Shown here in pieces: positions 28,005 to 38,392 of a stretch of 64,000 bases of DNA (its first letter is position 1; each line of letters opens with the position of its first letter). This DNA is from Bradyrhizobium sp. B097. GTDB lineage: Bacteria; Pseudomonadota; Alphaproteobacteria; Rhizobiales; Xanthobacteraceae. The DNA is taken from positions 6,878,501 to 6,942,500 of the forward strand of contig NZ_CP152412.1 of NCBI RefSeq assembly GCF_038957035.1, read 5' to 3'. The position numbers and the translations under genes are program-made. The notes beneath the pieces were generated by a model that did no database searches, was not told where the DNA came from, and saw only the letters and a program-made list of their open reading frames with translations.

Positions 28005-28925
28005 TCACTTCTCCATCTCGCGCCCGGTCAGCCGCAAAAACACGTCTTCGAGATTTGCCGGACGCTGCAGAATACGAAGGCCCGCTCGCCCGCGCAGTAG
28101 CACGCGTATCTGCTCCGGATATGGAGCGTAACAGAAGAGTGTCTCTCCACTCGTTTCGATGTGTCGCGCATGAGGCCTGATCAGCTCACAGAGCTCATGA
28201 GGATCACCGCCAAAGATCTCGATCACGTTGCAGCCGATATGCTCGTCGATCAAGGCGTCGGGCTTGCCTTCAGCGATCTTGCGTCCACCCTCGAGGATAC
28301 ACAGCCGATCGCATAGGCGTTCTGCCTCTTCCATGAAGTGTGTGGTCAAGAGGATCGTCTTGCCACGCGAAAGCAGAACTCGCAGGCGTTCCCAGATCAG
28401 ATGGCGTGCGTGTGGATCTAGACCAGTCGTCGGCTCGTCCATCACCAGCAGATGTGGGTCATTGATCAATGCACGCGCCAGCGTCAACCGCCGTTTCATG
28501 CCACCGGACAGCTCGGCGACGCGCATGTCCGCCTTGCCTTCGAGACGCGCGAACTCAAGCAACGACGGCACGACTGCCTCGATCTTGCGAGCGCTCAAGC
28601 CGAAGTAACGACCAAACACCAGCAGGTTCTCTCGTACCGTGAACTCGAGTTCAAGGTTATCGAACTGCGGCACCACGCCGATGCGCACACGTGCTACACG
28701 AGCGCGTGCCGGCACAGGCTCATTAAGGACTGCAATCTTGCCTGCGTCCGGCGAGATCATGCCGAGGAGCATACGAGCAATCGTGCTCTTGCCAGCTCCG
28801 TTGGGGCCGAGCAGGCCGAAGCATTCTCCGCGCGCGACCGAGAACGATAGCTCATTGACGATGGTCTTGTCGCCAAAGGCCTTTCTTACGCCGGCAAGGT
28901 CGATTGCTACGGTGGACATGCTCAT
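28005..28925 (-). CDS. nodI: NodI, ATPase subunit of the Nod-factor exporter
   Basis: 306 residues, as in B. japonicum. ABC ATPase with Walker [11 protein letters not shown]-loop at VVPQFDN, signature [10 protein letters not shown], Walker [15 protein letters not shown] and H-loop [11 protein letters not shown]. The C-terminal part is the typical NodI extension. The start ATG at 28925 directly follows the nodU stop; a second ATG at 28919 is also possible. The long frame upstream of this point is nodU read in another frame. Confidence 0.95.
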   Translation of the reverse strand: MSMSTVAIDLAGVRKAFGDKTIVNELSFSVARGECFGLLGPNGAGKSTIARMLLGMISPDAGKIAVLNEPVPARARVARVRIGVVPQFDNLELEFTVRENLLVFGRYFGLSARKIEAVVPSLLEFARLEGKADMRVAELSGGMKRRLTLARALINDPHLLVMDEPTTGLDPHARHLIWERLRVLLSRGKTILLTTHFMEEAERLCDRLCILEGGRKIAEGKPDALIDEHIGCNVIEIFGGDPHELCELIRPHARHIETSGETLFCYAPYPEQIRVLLRGRAGLRILQRPANLEDVFLRLTGREMEK

Positions 28926-28926
28926 C

Positions 28927-30636
28927 TTAGGCAGGCAGAAGTCGTTCAGCCGACGTTGGCTTGCGTACGACCGTTTTGGTCCAGAGCAGGCCGTCGCACC
29001 AGACATGTTCGACGCGTCCCCATTGGCAGGCTGCGGCAGCATCCGGGAAGAACCCACGTCCGTGGAGGTTGGCACTCGTGTTACAGAGTAGCGGAATGCC
29101 CGTGAGTTGCTCAAACTCGACGAGGAGCTCGGCGATCTTGTGCGGAGAGTTGCGTGAAATTGTCTGCAATCGCGCAGAGCCGTCCAGATGGACGACAGCG
29201 GGGACCTTGTCGCGCCATTCCGCTCGAGTCTGGTGATCGAACAGCATGTAAGGATCTGGCGTACCCGGGCTGAATATCTCTGGCGCCCGGTCCTCCAGGC
29301 AGATCGGCGCAACCGGCCGAAAGTGCTCGCGACGCTTGATGTCGTTGAGATGATCCTTCATCGCAGGCGAGGTCGCGGCTGCAAGAATGCTTCTGCCGCC
29401 CAACGCCCGCGGCCCAAGCTCGGCGCGCCCGGAAAGAAAGATTACTGGCTTGTTGCCGGCGAGAATGGCCGCCAGCTCACGCAGACTACACGGCGCGGCC
29501 TCCCATTCTGACGGAATTTCGCTGGTCTGCAGGGCCGGACCGCTGTAGACCGACCATTCCAGCGGCGCGAACCCACTTTGCGCCGCTATCGCACTGCAAG
29601 CAGCACCGATTGCCGAGCCGCTGTCATTCGGAAATGGCGGCACCCAGACATCATCGAACAGTCCCGTTGCGCGAAGCGCGGTATTCCACTTGATATTGAG
29701 ACCACACCCCCCGGCTACACATAGATTTCGCGCTCCCGGAAGCGACGAATACCGCAGCAAAACCATCGCGATTTCCTGAACAAGAAGACGTTCCAGGAAC
29801 ACATGAAACGACGCAAGGACGTCCTCCGCTGGTTTGGCCTTCAGGTGCAGTGCGCTCGCCTCGAAAAACTCGTGCATCGCTGCAAGCGACGCTTCCGCAT
29901 TGGAGATGTCCGCGCGGTAGCGGCGAGCCTGTTCCGTGTCCGCCGCGAAGCGCCTTTCGTAGAGCTCCTGAAACACCGCCACAATGCTTTCGTCGACAGA
30001 GCCAAGCGCGACGTAAGCCATCAGCTTACCGGCGATGCCTAAGTCCCAATTGGCGCGATCCGGCTGCCTGTACGGCCCGAAGTGAAGGCCGGCGGCAGCG
30101 TAGGCGTGACCGATCATCGGAAACAGGCACCCTATGAGCCGCGCGCCCCGAGGTTCAACATAGTAAAGCCGTGGAAAGATGCTGCCGTCCCATACCAGAC
30201 AGAACGCGGGCTTTCCCGAGATGGCGAAGGGGCTGGTGCTATACGCTGACGCGACGTGGCCCGTGACGTGCGGGTAACTCTTATAGGGAAACACCTTGCC
30301 GCCAAGGATCAAGCCAAAGCCGTCAACGGAATCAAAAAGGCCCTCGGCATGGCGCTCGACATATGGCGCCCCTTTCAGCGCGATCGGCACCGCCCCACTG
30401 AGGACCTGGAATTGCGATTCGATCTCCCCATCCCAGCCGTCGATGACGAACTGATCAATATCTCGCGGATCCAGGCCATGCTCTGCCAATGCGAGCACAA
30501 CTGCATCGAGATTGTCGATGGACTGATAGCGCGGATTGTTGCCGCGTTTCTCTTGCTCGGTACAAAACACAAGCTGCCCGTCCTCGACGACAGCAACTGC
30601 CCCGTCATGTGTCAACTTGATGCCGCAGATGCGCAT
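28927..30636 (-). CDS. nodU: NodU Nod-factor 6-O-carbamoyltransferase
   Basis: 569 residues, identical in length to USDA110 NodU. Adds a carbamoyl group to the non-reducing terminal residue of the Nod factor. [20 protein letters not shown] is the start, followed by [17 protein letters not shown] (the His-containing metal site), [29 protein letters not shown] and [16 protein letters not shown]. The start at 30636 was chosen by this family N-terminus; the frame runs on to 30741 inside nodS. It is paralogous to nolO nearby, so two carbamoyl positions are expected. Confidence 0.94.
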   Translation of the reverse strand: MRICGIKLTHDGAVAVVEDGQLVFCTEQEKRGNNPRYQSIDNLDAVVLALAEHGLDPRDIDQFVIDGWDGEIESQFQVLSGAVPIALKGAPYVERHAEGLFDSVDGFGLILGGKVFPYKSYPHVTGHVASAYSTSPFAISGKPAFCLVWDGSIFPRLYYVEPRGARLIGCLFPMIGHAYAAAGLHFGPYRQPDRANWDLGIAGKLMAYVALGSVDESIVAVFQELYERRFAADTEQARRYRADISNAEASLAAMHEFFEASALHLKAKPAEDVLASFHVFLERLLVQEIAMVLLRYSSLPGARNLCVAGGCGLNIKWNTALRATGLFDDVWVPPFPNDSGSAIGAACSAIAAQSGFAPLEWSVYSGPALQTSEIPSEWEAAPCSLRELAAILAGNKPVIFLSGRAELGPRALGGRSILAAATSPAMKDHLNDIKRREHFRPVAPICLEDRAPEIFSPGTPDPYMLFDHQTRAEWRDKVPAVVHLDGSARLQTISRNSPHKIAELLVEFEQLTGIPLLCNTSANLHGRGFFPDAAAACQWGRVEHVWCDGLLWTKTVVRKPTSAERLLPA

Positions 30637-30659
30637 ACGACCCCCTGGCCTAATGACCG

Positions 30660-31280
30660 CTATTTTGATTGTTCTAACGAGTGGCTCAGCTTCCGGAACA
30701 GGACGAGCAAGTATTCTTCGTTGACCGACTCCGTGTGGCAATGCAGACGCTCGATCTCCGATAGACTCTCATTGAAGAGGGACATCAGCGTCTCAGCACC
30801 AGCAGCATGACCCCAGCGCCGACACGTGGCATCGCGCGCGGATCCGAACAGCAGAACGCCGTTTGGTGCAAGCATACTCGCCACGTTGCGGACCGCCGCG
30901 TGCATCTCGGCAACGTCCTTGAGATAGTAGAGACTCTCAGCTACGACGATCAGATCGAACTGCTCAGCCGTCGAGAACTGTTGAATGTCGCAAGTTATCC
31001 ACGTGATATGCGACCACCTCTTGGTCCGTTGGCGCGCGCGCTTAATCGCCTGCGGCATGACATCGAGCACGGTGATTCGTTGGCAGTGCGGTGCCAGCAT
31101 CTCTGTGAATGCGCCGACTGCACATCCGACCTCCAGGGCATGCCCAACATCCCCGTTGCAACGCAAGATCCGGAGCATTTGCGCGTACCGCTCCTGCTCG
31201 AACGAATTGCCGTCGAGACGCCATGGCTCGTCGACAGCCAACTCGCGCTCTAGTAGCTGATGGTTGTTGTCCGCTATCAC
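30660..31280 (-). CDS. nodS: NodS Nod-factor N-methyltransferase
   Basis: 206 residues. S-adenosylmethionine-dependent methyltransferase that methylates the free amine left by NodB. Motif I is ALEVGCAVGAFTEML, followed by ITVLDVMPQAIKRA and IVVAESLYYL. The start is the GTG at 31280, giving the family N-terminus (HQLLERELAVDEPWRLD a few residues in); the frame is open into nodC up to 31427 but that part has no NodS sequence. The gap to the nodC stop is 13 bp. No strong ribosome binding site, so translational coupling is likely. Confidence 0.93.
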   Translation of the reverse strand: MIADNNHQLLERELAVDEPWRLDGNSFEQERYAQMLRILRCNGDVGHALEVGCAVGAFTEMLAPHCQRITVLDVMPQAIKRARQRTKRWSHITWITCDIQQFSTAEQFDLIVVAESLYYLKDVAEMHAAVRNVASMLAPNGVLLFGSARDATCRRWGHAAGAETLMSLFNESLSEIERLHCHTESVNEEYLLVLFRKLSHSLEQSK

Positions 31281-31293
31281 GAGTTCAATCGAC

Positions 31294-32670
31294 CTATTTG
31301 TAGGCAGTCGATCGATCGCGACCGCAGGCGCTCTCGGCCGCCGCCAAGCTCGATGGACGGTGCGAAAACCCAGGCCTACGAACTGCGCCTGAACTTCCCG
31401 CGGTACTTGCATGGCTTGGTCCAGCATTCGCGTGCGGGATGACGGCCTGATTTTCGCCTTCGGTTGGCAAGTTGACGACCTTACGCGACAGCCAATCGCT
31501 ATTGCTCAATGTGCAAAGCGCATAAGCTTTCAAGGGCAGTAAGAGAAAGATGTTGATCGGTGTGTGAAGTGAAAAGCCGAGAAACCGTACTTCGCGTGCA
31601 CGGAAGGCTGCCACACTGCACCGAACCATTGTCATTGCCGCAATCGTCAGTGCCGTCCACCAGGGCACCGACCCGCCGATTACCAACTGTGCGAGCGCAG
31701 CCAGTGATGACAGCGCGAGGAGCAAGGGGCCGAGATTTTGTCCGATAACGTCTAGGGTGAGATAGCCATCGAGTTCGGGCAGCAGGCGTAATGCAAGAAA
31801 CGTGTCCCGAAAGGTACTGCGGGCCCAGCGGAGTTGCTGACGCAGATATGGCGCAAGGCTGTCGGGGACGACTGTTGCTGCGATTGCGGCCGGGACATAT
31901 TCGGTTCGAAACCCCGCCTTGAGCATGAGGATCGTCAGATGGCGATCCTCGCCGAAATCACTCGGCTTTCCACGAAAAAATTGCGCTTCGTATTGATCAA
32001 GCAGCAAAGCGAGAGCAGAGCGACGATACATTGCGCATGGGCCGCAGCAGCACATGACTGCACCAAAACGAGCCTGTGCGGCGCGCTCTTCGTTGCACGC
32101 TAGCCAGTATTCCATGTCGATCAGCTTGGTCAGCCAGGTTTCGCCGCGATTGCTCGCTATCAACTGACCCATGGCCGCACCGATTTCTGGCTCTCGCATT
32201 TTCAGTGCAAGCTTCGTGACCACGTCAGCGGCAAGGATCGTATCCGAGTCGACGTTGAGCACCAGGTCCCCAGAGGAGCTGCGTATTGCAGCAATCTGCG
32301 CCTTGCGCTTTCCAACATTCTTGGCCAGCAAGGTGATGCTGAACCTCGGATCGTTCGCATAGATGTCGTGTACAGGCCCCACAACGTCGCGATTTGCAGA
32401 TCCGTCGTCGACCACATAGACTTGCAGCTTTCCAGCGTAGTCTTGACGTGCAATCGACTCGAGGCATTTGGAGAGCGTGTTTGGGTCCTCGTTGAAGCAA
32501 GGCACGATGACGTCGACGCTCGGAAGAGCTCCATCGGATTGTCCCAGATCGTCCTGCAGCGAGGAGGCAATCGCCGGCTGAGCATAAAGCGCTTGCGCGC
32601 TCTTGTAGACAGTCGAGAGCAGCGCATAAGACGACACGGCGACAGCGCTGGTTGTAGCGAACAGGTCCAT
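31294..32670 (-). CDS. nodC: NodC chitooligosaccharide synthase
   Basis: 458 residues, somewhat shorter than the roughly 485 of USDA110. Membrane N-acetylglucosaminyltransferase of GT family 2 that makes the chitin backbone. N-terminal membrane segment; catalytic motifs DVIVPCFNEDPN, YVVDDGSANRD, LNVDSDTILA, FGEDRHLTI and the QLRWARS (QxxRW) site; then C-terminal membrane segments around LLLALSSLAALAQLVI. The last about 50 residues are Ser/Pro/Ala rich and probably non-essential. The ATG at 32670 is 16 bp after the nodB stop. Confidence 0.95.
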   Translation of the reverse strand: MDLFATTSAVAVSSYALLSTVYKSAQALYAQPAIASSLQDDLGQSDGALPSVDVIVPCFNEDPNTLSKCLESIARQDYAGKLQVYVVDDGSANRDVVGPVHDIYANDPRFSITLLAKNVGKRKAQIAAIRSSSGDLVLNVDSDTILAADVVTKLALKMREPEIGAAMGQLIASNRGETWLTKLIDMEYWLACNEERAAQARFGAVMCCCGPCAMYRRSALALLLDQYEAQFFRGKPSDFGEDRHLTILMLKAGFRTEYVPAAIAATVVPDSLAPYLRQQLRWARSTFRDTFLALRLLPELDGYLTLDVIGQNLGPLLLALSSLAALAQLVIGGSVPWWTALTIAAMTMVRCSVAAFRAREVRFLGFSLHTPINIFLLLPLKAYALCTLSNSDWLSRKVVNLPTEGENQAVIPHANAGPSHASTAGSSGAVRRPGFSHRPSSLAAAESACGRDRSTAYK

Positions 32671-32686
32671 AGGGTGCCAGTATCAT

Positions 32687-33346
32687 TCAGTGAAGTTGAG
32701 GAAGCGGACGGATTGCAAACCCGCGCTGTTGTAACGTCGGAATCAGATATGACAGCGCCATCACCGTCTGATCACGCAAAGTGGCATTGGCGCCCAGTCT
32801 CTCCTCACCCGGAGGATATCCGTCGTGCAGGAGCACAATTGCACCCGGGCGAACGGCCGCCAGCACTGAATTCACAATCCTATCAACCCCAGGGCGCGAC
32901 CAATCTCTCGGATCGACAGACCAGTGCACAGCTGCGAGACCAGCCCTCGCTGAGATAGCGAGCACCTCTTGGGTCCATATGCCGTAGGGTGCTCGCATGT
33001 GCCTAAGCGAGGCCTGCGGGCACGCCAAGCGAATCGCCTTGCTCGCCGTTAGCACTTCATCGTGGACCACTGCTGGTTCACATCGGGACAGATCCGGATG
33101 CGTCATCGTGTGGTTTGCGACCTCGTGCCCCTCCGCGATCATTCGTCGAATGAGTTCAGGCTGATCGGTCGCGTACGTGCCGATCACGAAGAAGGTCGCC
33201 GGCACCCGATGTTGCGTCAGCAAATCAAGGACGTCTGGCGTGCAAAATGGATTTGGCCCATCATCGAAGGTCAAATAGACGCTGCGACTTCCATTGATGT
33301 CAGCGTAATCGCGACGCACCGCGGACGGGGGGACGAGTTCTTTCAC
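32687..33346 (-). CDS. nodB: NodB chitooligosaccharide deacetylase
   Basis: 219 residues, standard length. Removes the N-acetyl group from the non-reducing GlcNAc. NodB-homology motifs: [11 protein letters not shown] (catalytic Asp), HTMTHPDL (metal-binding His-x3-His), [17 protein letters not shown] and [10 protein letters not shown]. The start codon is GTG at 33346, overlapping the nodA stop as GTGA, a clear sign of translational coupling. Confidence 0.96.
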   Translation of the reverse strand: MKELVPPSAVRRDYADINGSRSVYLTFDDGPNPFCTPDVLDLLTQHRVPATFFVIGTYATDQPELIRRMIAEGHEVANHTMTHPDLSRCEPAVVHDEVLTASKAIRLACPQASLRHMRAPYGIWTQEVLAISARAGLAAVHWSVDPRDWSRPGVDRIVNSVLAAVRPGAIVLLHDGYPPGEERLGANATLRDQTVMALSYLIPTLQQRGFAIRPLPQLH

Positions 33347-33975
33347 AGCTCAGGCCCGTTGCGATCAATAGTCGTCCCGGCCGGCCACTCGCTTATCGAG
33401 CGTCCAAGGGGGAAAACCACCACGAGAACATCTTCGATCCGGATCGGTGACAAATTGGGATACACATCTGGATGCGTAGACCGGACGCGAATACCCGACA
33501 TGAGGGTTGCCAGCCCCTGCCTCCCGACCAGTCTGTTAAGATGCTTCCCAAGCGCAGGCCGAACCGTACCAAAGCCGAACGGAACCCCGAACTCCTGCAG
33601 TGCAGGATACATCACGCGCATTGAGTGGCTGATTCCGAGCCCCTCAAGATCCGGACGCACCGCATATAGTCCCAGTTCGGCAACGAGCAGATCGACCCCG
33701 CCAACGTTGATGAATCGGCGTAGCAGGCCGATGTGCGCAGCGACACCGCGCGCGTCGTAACCAATAGCGCGGACCTCCGGCCTAGCACCGGCCCAACTTC
33801 GATTGCCTTGGAATGACTGCGCATTGAACGCACCGGTCGGCCCGTAGCTCTTACGGAAGAAGTCGGCGAGCTCGGCATGGTCGGCGAGCCGCAGCTCGTT
33901 TTCCCAGCGAAGGCTCCACTGGACTTGAGAGCGCGCTGAAGGACCGTCCGCGGACCGGGATCCGGCAATATTCAT
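33343..33975 (-). CDS. nodA: NodA N-acyltransferase
   Basis: 210 residues, the canonical length. Transfers the fatty acyl chain to the free amine of the deacetylated chitooligomer. [18 protein letters not shown] at the start, [47 protein letters not shown] and the C-terminal [21 protein letters not shown] match NodA. The start at MNIAGSRS (33975) agrees with USDA110; the open frame upstream to 34074 is not family sequence. The protein determines acyl chain choice. Confidence 0.96.
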   Translation of the reverse strand: MNIAGSRSADGPSARSQVQWSLRWENELRLADHAELADFFRKSYGPTGAFNAQSFQGNRSWAGARPEVRAIGYDARGVAAHIGLLRRFINVGGVDLLVAELGLYAVRPDLEGLGISHSMRVMYPALQEFGVPFGFGTVRPALGKHLNRLVGRQGLATLMSGIRVRSTHPDVYPNLSPIRIEDVLVVVFPLGRSISEWPAGTTIDRNGPEL

Positions 33976-34051
33976 GACGGACTTCCCTGCACCAGTTAGG
34001 TTAAGAGCGGAGATGGCCACGTGAGCAACTAGCAATTTGCCGAACCGCCGA

Positions 34052-34552
34052 TCAATACTGATATGCGCTGACATGCGGCATCAGAGCTCGGCTCTCCTCG
34101 CCAGCACCGCGCCCGAGCAGATCGATTTGAATGACGCCGTCACTGGGAGCGAGATGATCGTACAGGTTGCGCGCGTCGTTCCGACCGATGCCACGCCCGA
34201 GATATGCCGGGACATGCCGACGGGGCGATCGGATTGCCCACAACCTATCGGCGCCACCGAGCGGTTCCGCCTCGTCCAGGATCGCTATCGACGCTGTGCA
34301 GTCTGAGGGTTGGCCATCGATGCGTGAGACCTCATCGCGGGCGCGCCCGATTGGCACCAGATCAACTTGGGTCTTATGCATTTTCGACGCGCCCTGAATG
34401 CGATGGACAGGCGAGCCGTTTGGCCATTCGCCCGAGATCTTTGGCATTCGCAATCTGCGCCTGCCGCTCGATCGCGACACTAAGGCGAGGCTGAGCGCAG
34501 CCTCTAGTGTACGTGGGTAAACCGCCGATATGGAAAGGGATGGAATACACAT
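34052..34552 (-). CDS. nodY: NodY, first gene of the nod operon
   Basis: A 166-codon frame starting at [15 protein letters not shown], at the position and with the character of bradyrhizobial nodY (nodK), between the nod box and nodA. Function unknown; reported mutants in related strains have little phenotype. No domain, signal peptide or membrane segment is seen. The frame is open upstream to 34813, but that part would cross the nod box. It ends 76 bp before nodA. Confidence 0.75.
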   Translation of the reverse strand: MCIPSLSISAVYPRTLEAALSLALVSRSSGRRRLRMPKISGEWPNGSPVHRIQGASKMHKTQVDLVPIGRARDEVSRIDGQPSDCTASIAILDEAEPLGGADRLWAIRSPRRHVPAYLGRGIGRNDARNLYDHLAPSDGVIQIDLLGRGAGEESRALMPHVSAYQY

Positions 34553-34773
34553 ACGAAGGTTTGTCGGGGCCCGCCTAGCGTCGTATCGAGCCCTCGTCGC
34601 ATCGAGAAGAAGCGACGCAGGTCGCATGGCGCGCCGATAGGCGCCCCCGCTGAACGGGTTCGGCAGGCGCCCACACGTCCAGGAGTTCTTCTCGGAGCCC
34701 GCGCAACCAACAGCAGCCATCGTGATATGCCTGATAGATTTTTCCAAACTGATGTTTGCTATCCAACATTCCG

Positions 34774-34822
34774 CAATTTGGTAAAATCGATTGTTTCGAT
34801 CGAACACATCCACACGATGGAT
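34774..34822 (-). promoter_or_regulatory. nod box upstream of nodYABC
   Basis: A 49-bp element reading on the minus strand from ATCCATCGTGTGGATG through ATCGAAACAATCGATT to TTACCAAATTG. It matches the rhizobial nod box consensus almost completely, including the ATC-N9-GAT LysR-type half sites. It lies between divergent nodD1 and nodY and ends 11 bp before the nodD1 ATG, so NodD bound here could both activate the nod operon and affect its own gene. This is the only nod box found in the window. Confidence 0.95.
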
Positions 34823-34833
34823 AGACTCACAAC

Positions 34834-35778
34834 ATGCGGTTCAACGGCCTTGATCTAAACCTTCTCGTTGCGCTCGACGCTCTGATGACGGAGCGCAACC
34901 TCACAGCGGCGGCGCGCAAAATTAACCTGAGCCAGCCCGCTATGAGCGCTGCGATCGCGCGGCTGCGCACTTATTTCCGCGATGAACTGTTTACGATGAG
35001 AGGTCGCGAGCTCGTCCCGACACCTGGCGCGGAGACGCTCGCGGGGCCGGTTCGCGAGGCCCTGCTGCACATCCAACTCTCGATCATTTCACGGGACAGG
35101 TTCGACCCGACTCAGTCGGCCCGACGCTTCAGGGTCATTCTCTCCGATTTCATGACAATCGTCTTTTTTCGGAGAATTGTCGATCGTATCGCACAGGAAG
35201 CTCCTGCAGTGCGCTTCGAATTGCTACCATTTTCAGATGAGCGCGATGAGCTGCTCCGCCGCGGCGAAGTCGATTTTCTCATACTGCCGGAACCGTTCAT
35301 GTCGAGCGCGCATCCGAAGGCGACCCTGTTCGATGAGACCCTCGTATGCGTGGGATGCCGCACGAACAAGCAGCTATCACGACAGCTTACATTCGAGAAA
35401 TATATTTCGATGGGGCACGTTACGGCCAAGTTCGGACGAGCGCCGAGACCCAACCTCGAAGAATGGTTTTTGCTTGAGCACGGCCTCAAGAGACGCATTG
35501 AGGTCGTTGTGCAGGGCTTTAGCCTGATTCCGCCTATATTGGTAGACACGTGCCGTATAGGGACAATGCCCTTACGACTCGCCAGACACTTCGAACAGCA
35601 GATGCCCCTGCGGATCGTAGAGCCCCCGCTCCCCCTGCCCACGTTCACCGAGGCTGTGCAGTGGCCAGCGCTCCACAATACCGATCCGGCGAGCATGTGG
35701 ATGCGTCGGATATTGTTGGAGGAGGCATCCAATATAGCATCTGCTCGTCAAGAGACCCCAACTCGCAGCCACCGCTAA
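34834..35778 (+). CDS. nodD1: NodD1 LysR-type flavonoid-responsive activator
   Basis: 314 residues. The N-terminal winged helix-turn-helix starts [18 protein letters not shown], then [25 protein letters not shown]. The C-terminal effector-binding half includes [20 protein letters not shown] and ends with [12 protein letters not shown], as in NodD. It senses host flavonoids at the membrane and binds the nod box. The start is 11 bp from the nod box on the opposite strand to nodY. Its close relative nodD2 follows about 650 bp later in the same direction. Confidence 0.95.
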   Translation: MRFNGLDLNLLVALDALMTERNLTAAARKINLSQPAMSAAIARLRTYFRDELFTMRGRELVPTPGAETLAGPVREALLHIQLSIISRDRFDPTQSARRFRVILSDFMTIVFFRRIVDRIAQEAPAVRFELLPFSDERDELLRRGEVDFLILPEPFMSSAHPKATLFDETLVCVGCRTNKQLSRQLTFEKYISMGHVTAKFGRAPRPNLEEWFLLEHGLKRRIEVVVQGFSLIPPILVDTCRIGTMPLRLARHFEQQMPLRIVEPPLPLPTFTEAVQWPALHNTDPASMWMRRILLEEASNIASARQETPTRSHR

Positions 35779-36425
35779 GTTCGCCACAAGCCGCTCGCGG
35801 CAGGTTGCAAGCATACTACTAACCCCTCCGACGTGCTCGGCCGCTTTGGCATTTCAACGTCTCGGACGGCGATGCTGTAACAAGGCTGTGCGAACCGGCG
35901 ATGGGTTGCGACGATTCGCCATTGGCGAGCGTCGTGATCTCGCAAGGTGTGGTTTGGCGCGCTTGTACTGCAAGCGGCGGCGTCCGGCACGATCGTGGGG
36001 ACGTCTTCGGCTGCAATAATGTCTGGCTAGCAGAATTAAATTGCTTGAATCCCACACTGCGTCAGGTTGTAGATTGGCCGCCGTGACTAACGCTGCGCTA
36101 CGCGGACGTCGACGGGGCGCATTGGCGAACTCGACGGCTCTTGCCGGATAAGCTCCGGGGCCGCCTGCCAACAATGTTATTGTCCAGTTCGCGCTGCGAG
36201 CGTCGCCGGAGCGGCGAGATCGATCATCGCGGCTACCGACGGCTTCCGGCCGCTGGTGGTCCGCCGATCGCCTTGCTCGCCAATCTAGCGATGATTCCGC
36301 GAGCTTCTTTTCGCGATCGCACGGTAGGAACGGAGTTGATTCGGGCGAGCCAATGAGACTTCTTCAAGCGCAGCCGTTGTCGCTCATTGTATGCACCGCA
36401 AAACGTTTGCGCCGGATAAGACGAT
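35779..36425 (+). other. nodD1-nodD2 intergenic region
   Basis: About 650 bp with no recognised gene. It contains a MerR-type promoter at 36045-36075 (listed separately) oriented toward nodD2. A plus-strand frame at 36141-36356 is without family resemblance. The 5' region just before nodD2 (36405-36425) has no nod box. Confidence 0.4.
36045..36075 (+). promoter_or_regulatory. MerR-type (putative NolA) promoter, copy 4, upstream of nodD2
   Basis: TTGAAT at 36045-36050, 19-bp spacer (central part CACACTGCGTCAGG), TAGATT at 36070-36075. The left half of the dyad is weaker than in other copies. It lies 350 bp before the nodD2 ATG with no gene between. NolA is known in B. japonicum to raise nodD2 expression, which gives this site a plausible role. 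Confidence 0.55.
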
Positions 36426-37409
36426 ATGCGTTTCAAAGGCCTGGATCTAAATCTCCTCGTCGTGCTTGACGCTCTAATGAGAGAGCGCAATCTCACCGCA
36501 GCAGCACGCAAGATTAACCTTAGTCAGCCGGCCATGAGCGCAGCCGTTAGCCGACTGCGGTCCTATTTCCGTGATGAGCTGTTTGCAATGAGAGGCCGGG
36601 AACTTGTCCCGACCTCACGCGCCGAGGGATTGGCGGCTCCTGTTCGCGAGGCCCTGATGCAGATCCAGCTCTCCATTATCGCGCGGGAGGCGTTCGACCC
36701 GGCTCAATCGAACCGGCGATTCAGGATCGGCCTTTCTGATTCTATGACAGTCGTGTTCTTCCGAAATGTCGTGGAGCGTGTCGCGCGAGAAGCACCCGCT
36801 GTCAGCTTCGAATTGGTGGCACTCACCGATGAGCACGATGAGCTTCTCCGGCGCGGCGACGTCGATTTTGTTATCCTGCCGGAGCTATTCATGTCCAGCG
36901 CGCACCCGCGGGTGGCCCTGTTCGAGGAGAGGCTCGTCTGCGTTGGCTGCTGCACGAACAGCGAGCTACTACGGCAGCTTACATTTGATCGATATATGTC
37001 GATGGGCCACGTTGCGGTTAAGCTCGGAGGCACGCGTAAGGCCGCCATCGAGGAAACCTTTTTACTCGGTCTCGGCCTCAATCGGCGCATTGACATTCTA
37101 GTGCAGAGCTTCAGCATGATCCCGCCCTTGCTGGTAGGCACAAGCCGCATAGGGAACATGCCATTGAGGCTCGTTAAGAACTTCCAAAGAACGATGCCGC
37201 TTCGCATTGCCGATCTTCCACAACCTTTCCCCACCTTTACCGAGGCGGTTCAATGGCCTGTCCTTCACAACAGCGATCCGGAAAGCACCTGGATGCGAGA
37301 GATATTGTTGCAGGAGGCGGCCCGCATGGCGTCGGCGCGCGAAGAGTGCTCGATCATCTGCGCTTCGGAACAAGCGGATACTGACGGAGACTTCGCTAGA
37401 TCCGTCTAG
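36426..37409 (+). CDS. nodD2: NodD2 LysR-type regulator
   Basis: 327 residues, closely related to NodD1 upstream ([75 protein letters not shown]). In B. japonicum NodD2 represses nod genes at high cell density or iron limitation, under control of NolA and NwsB. The protein has about 12 extra C-terminal residues compared with NodD1 ([16 protein letters not shown]). The ATG at 36426 follows GGATAAGACG, a modest ribosome binding site. Confidence 0.92.
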   Translation: MRFKGLDLNLLVVLDALMRERNLTAAARKINLSQPAMSAAVSRLRSYFRDELFAMRGRELVPTSRAEGLAAPVREALMQIQLSIIAREAFDPAQSNRRFRIGLSDSMTVVFFRNVVERVAREAPAVSFELVALTDEHDELLRRGDVDFVILPELFMSSAHPRVALFEERLVCVGCCTNSELLRQLTFDRYMSMGHVAVKLGGTRKAAIEETFLLGLGLNRRIDILVQSFSMIPPLLVGTSRIGNMPLRLVKNFQRTMPLRIADLPQPFPTFTEAVQWPVLHNSDPESTWMREILLQEAARMASAREECSIICASEQADTDGDFARSV

Positions 37410-38061
37410 CCGTTCTCGCGGGGACGTTCGCATGGTGCGTGAGTCTTGTATCCGGACGGACGCTCGACGCACGCAATTTAGGCTTGCCCTGCTCGCACTT
37501 TATCGTTGCTAGACCGAACGTCCCGCAGTTTTCGCTGCATGGACGGCGATCATGACGCCATTGTGTGGCTTGCGCGCACATTGGCATAGGCCCGATGCGA
37601 AAGCGGCAGCTCAAGCCGAGCGTTGCCTTGTTTTGGCGGGTTTAGCAACAGAGACGGAGGGCGCGACACTCGCGGCCTCGCTCAAGTCAGCCCTTTACGT
37701 TGCAGTGCTGCCTCCGGGCGTAGCAGCAGCCTCGATCGACATACCAGGACCGGCTCACGGCTGCTCGCCGTCAACCCTCAGAATGAGTAGGCTCCGAGCG
37801 AGCGGAGACGATCCGGCCTCGCCGGAGCCGCACCATGACGCGCAGCCAGCGCGGTGCTGATCGATTGTGCAGATGACGAGAACCTCCCGTACGCTTTCGA
37901 CGCTGAGTGTCGCGCACCTGTGTTGCCCTATCGCATCACCTTCAAGCGCATCGGATCTTCATCGCCCTGCGCCGTCTGTCTGACTTCTTCTGGCCCTATC
38001 GCGGCCACACGTCTTGACGACGTGCGCTACTCTGGCGCAATGACAAACAAGGAGCTGAACG
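37410..38061 (+). other. Intergenic region between nodD2 and the small ORF before nolA
   Basis: About 650 bp. Frames here are short and show no family. It probably contains the promoter of the small gene at 38062, but no standard element was recognised. Confidence 0.3.
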
Positions 38062-38271
38062 TTGGCGCAGCACAGCGGTGTATTTGATCCGGAAGACCTT
38101 TCCGTCTTGGGAAGCCTTTTTGATGGCACAGTCACAGCGTTACCGCCATCGATGCGAACTCTGGAAAATCGAACGGCGATTGCCAAACTCATTTTGGAGC
38201 GTACAGCAGTTAGCGAGGCTCAACTGGCGTGCCTGATGAACTTATTGGTCACCATTTCCCGTCAGGGTTGA
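38062..38271 (+). CDS. Small conserved protein, paralog of the 43.5-kb ORF
   Basis: 69 residues from a TTG at 38062, preceded by AAGGAG at ideal spacing, which is why this start is chosen. The first 50 residues (GVFDPEDLSVLGSLFDG, then ALPPSMRT, then NRTAIAKLILERTA) align with the C-terminal half of the protein encoded at 43310-43684, sharing PEDL-x-VLG-x2-FD, ALP, RT, NR and IA-x-LIL-x-R. Short helical proteins of this type recur in bradyrhizobial symbiosis islands. Function unknown. It lies 75 bp before the nolA promoter. Confidence 0.65.
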   Translation: MAQHSGVFDPEDLSVLGSLFDGTVTALPPSMRTLENRTAIAKLILERTAVSEAQLACLMNLLVTISRQG

Positions 38272-38346
38272 TCGCCCGCCGTTATGAGGATAGTCACCTC
38301 TCTTACGCTGGAATCAGAGACGATCCAGCTAGAGCTTTGAAATAGC

Positions 38347-38377
38347 TTGAATCATACGTGACGTCAGGTTGTAGGCT
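38347..38377 (+). promoter_or_regulatory. MerR-type promoter of nolA, copy 5
   Basis: TTGAAT at 38347-38352, 19-bp spacer with ATACGTGACGTCAGG, TAGGCT at 38372-38377. It sits immediately before nolA (ATG 38393), giving a leader of only about 10 bases. Because NolA is a MerR-family protein and MerR genes are usually autoregulated from such overlong-spacer promoters, this copy anchors the assignment of the whole set to NolA. Confidence 0.7.
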
Positions 38378-38392
38378 TTGAAATTGAACAAC

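Noticed and set aside
28926..29312. N-terminal extension of the nodI frame
   Set aside because: It is nodU read in another frame; family sequence of NodI begins at 28925.
34553..34813. N-terminal extension of the nodY frame
   Set aside because: It would cross the nod box, so it cannot be part of the NodD-induced transcript's coding region.
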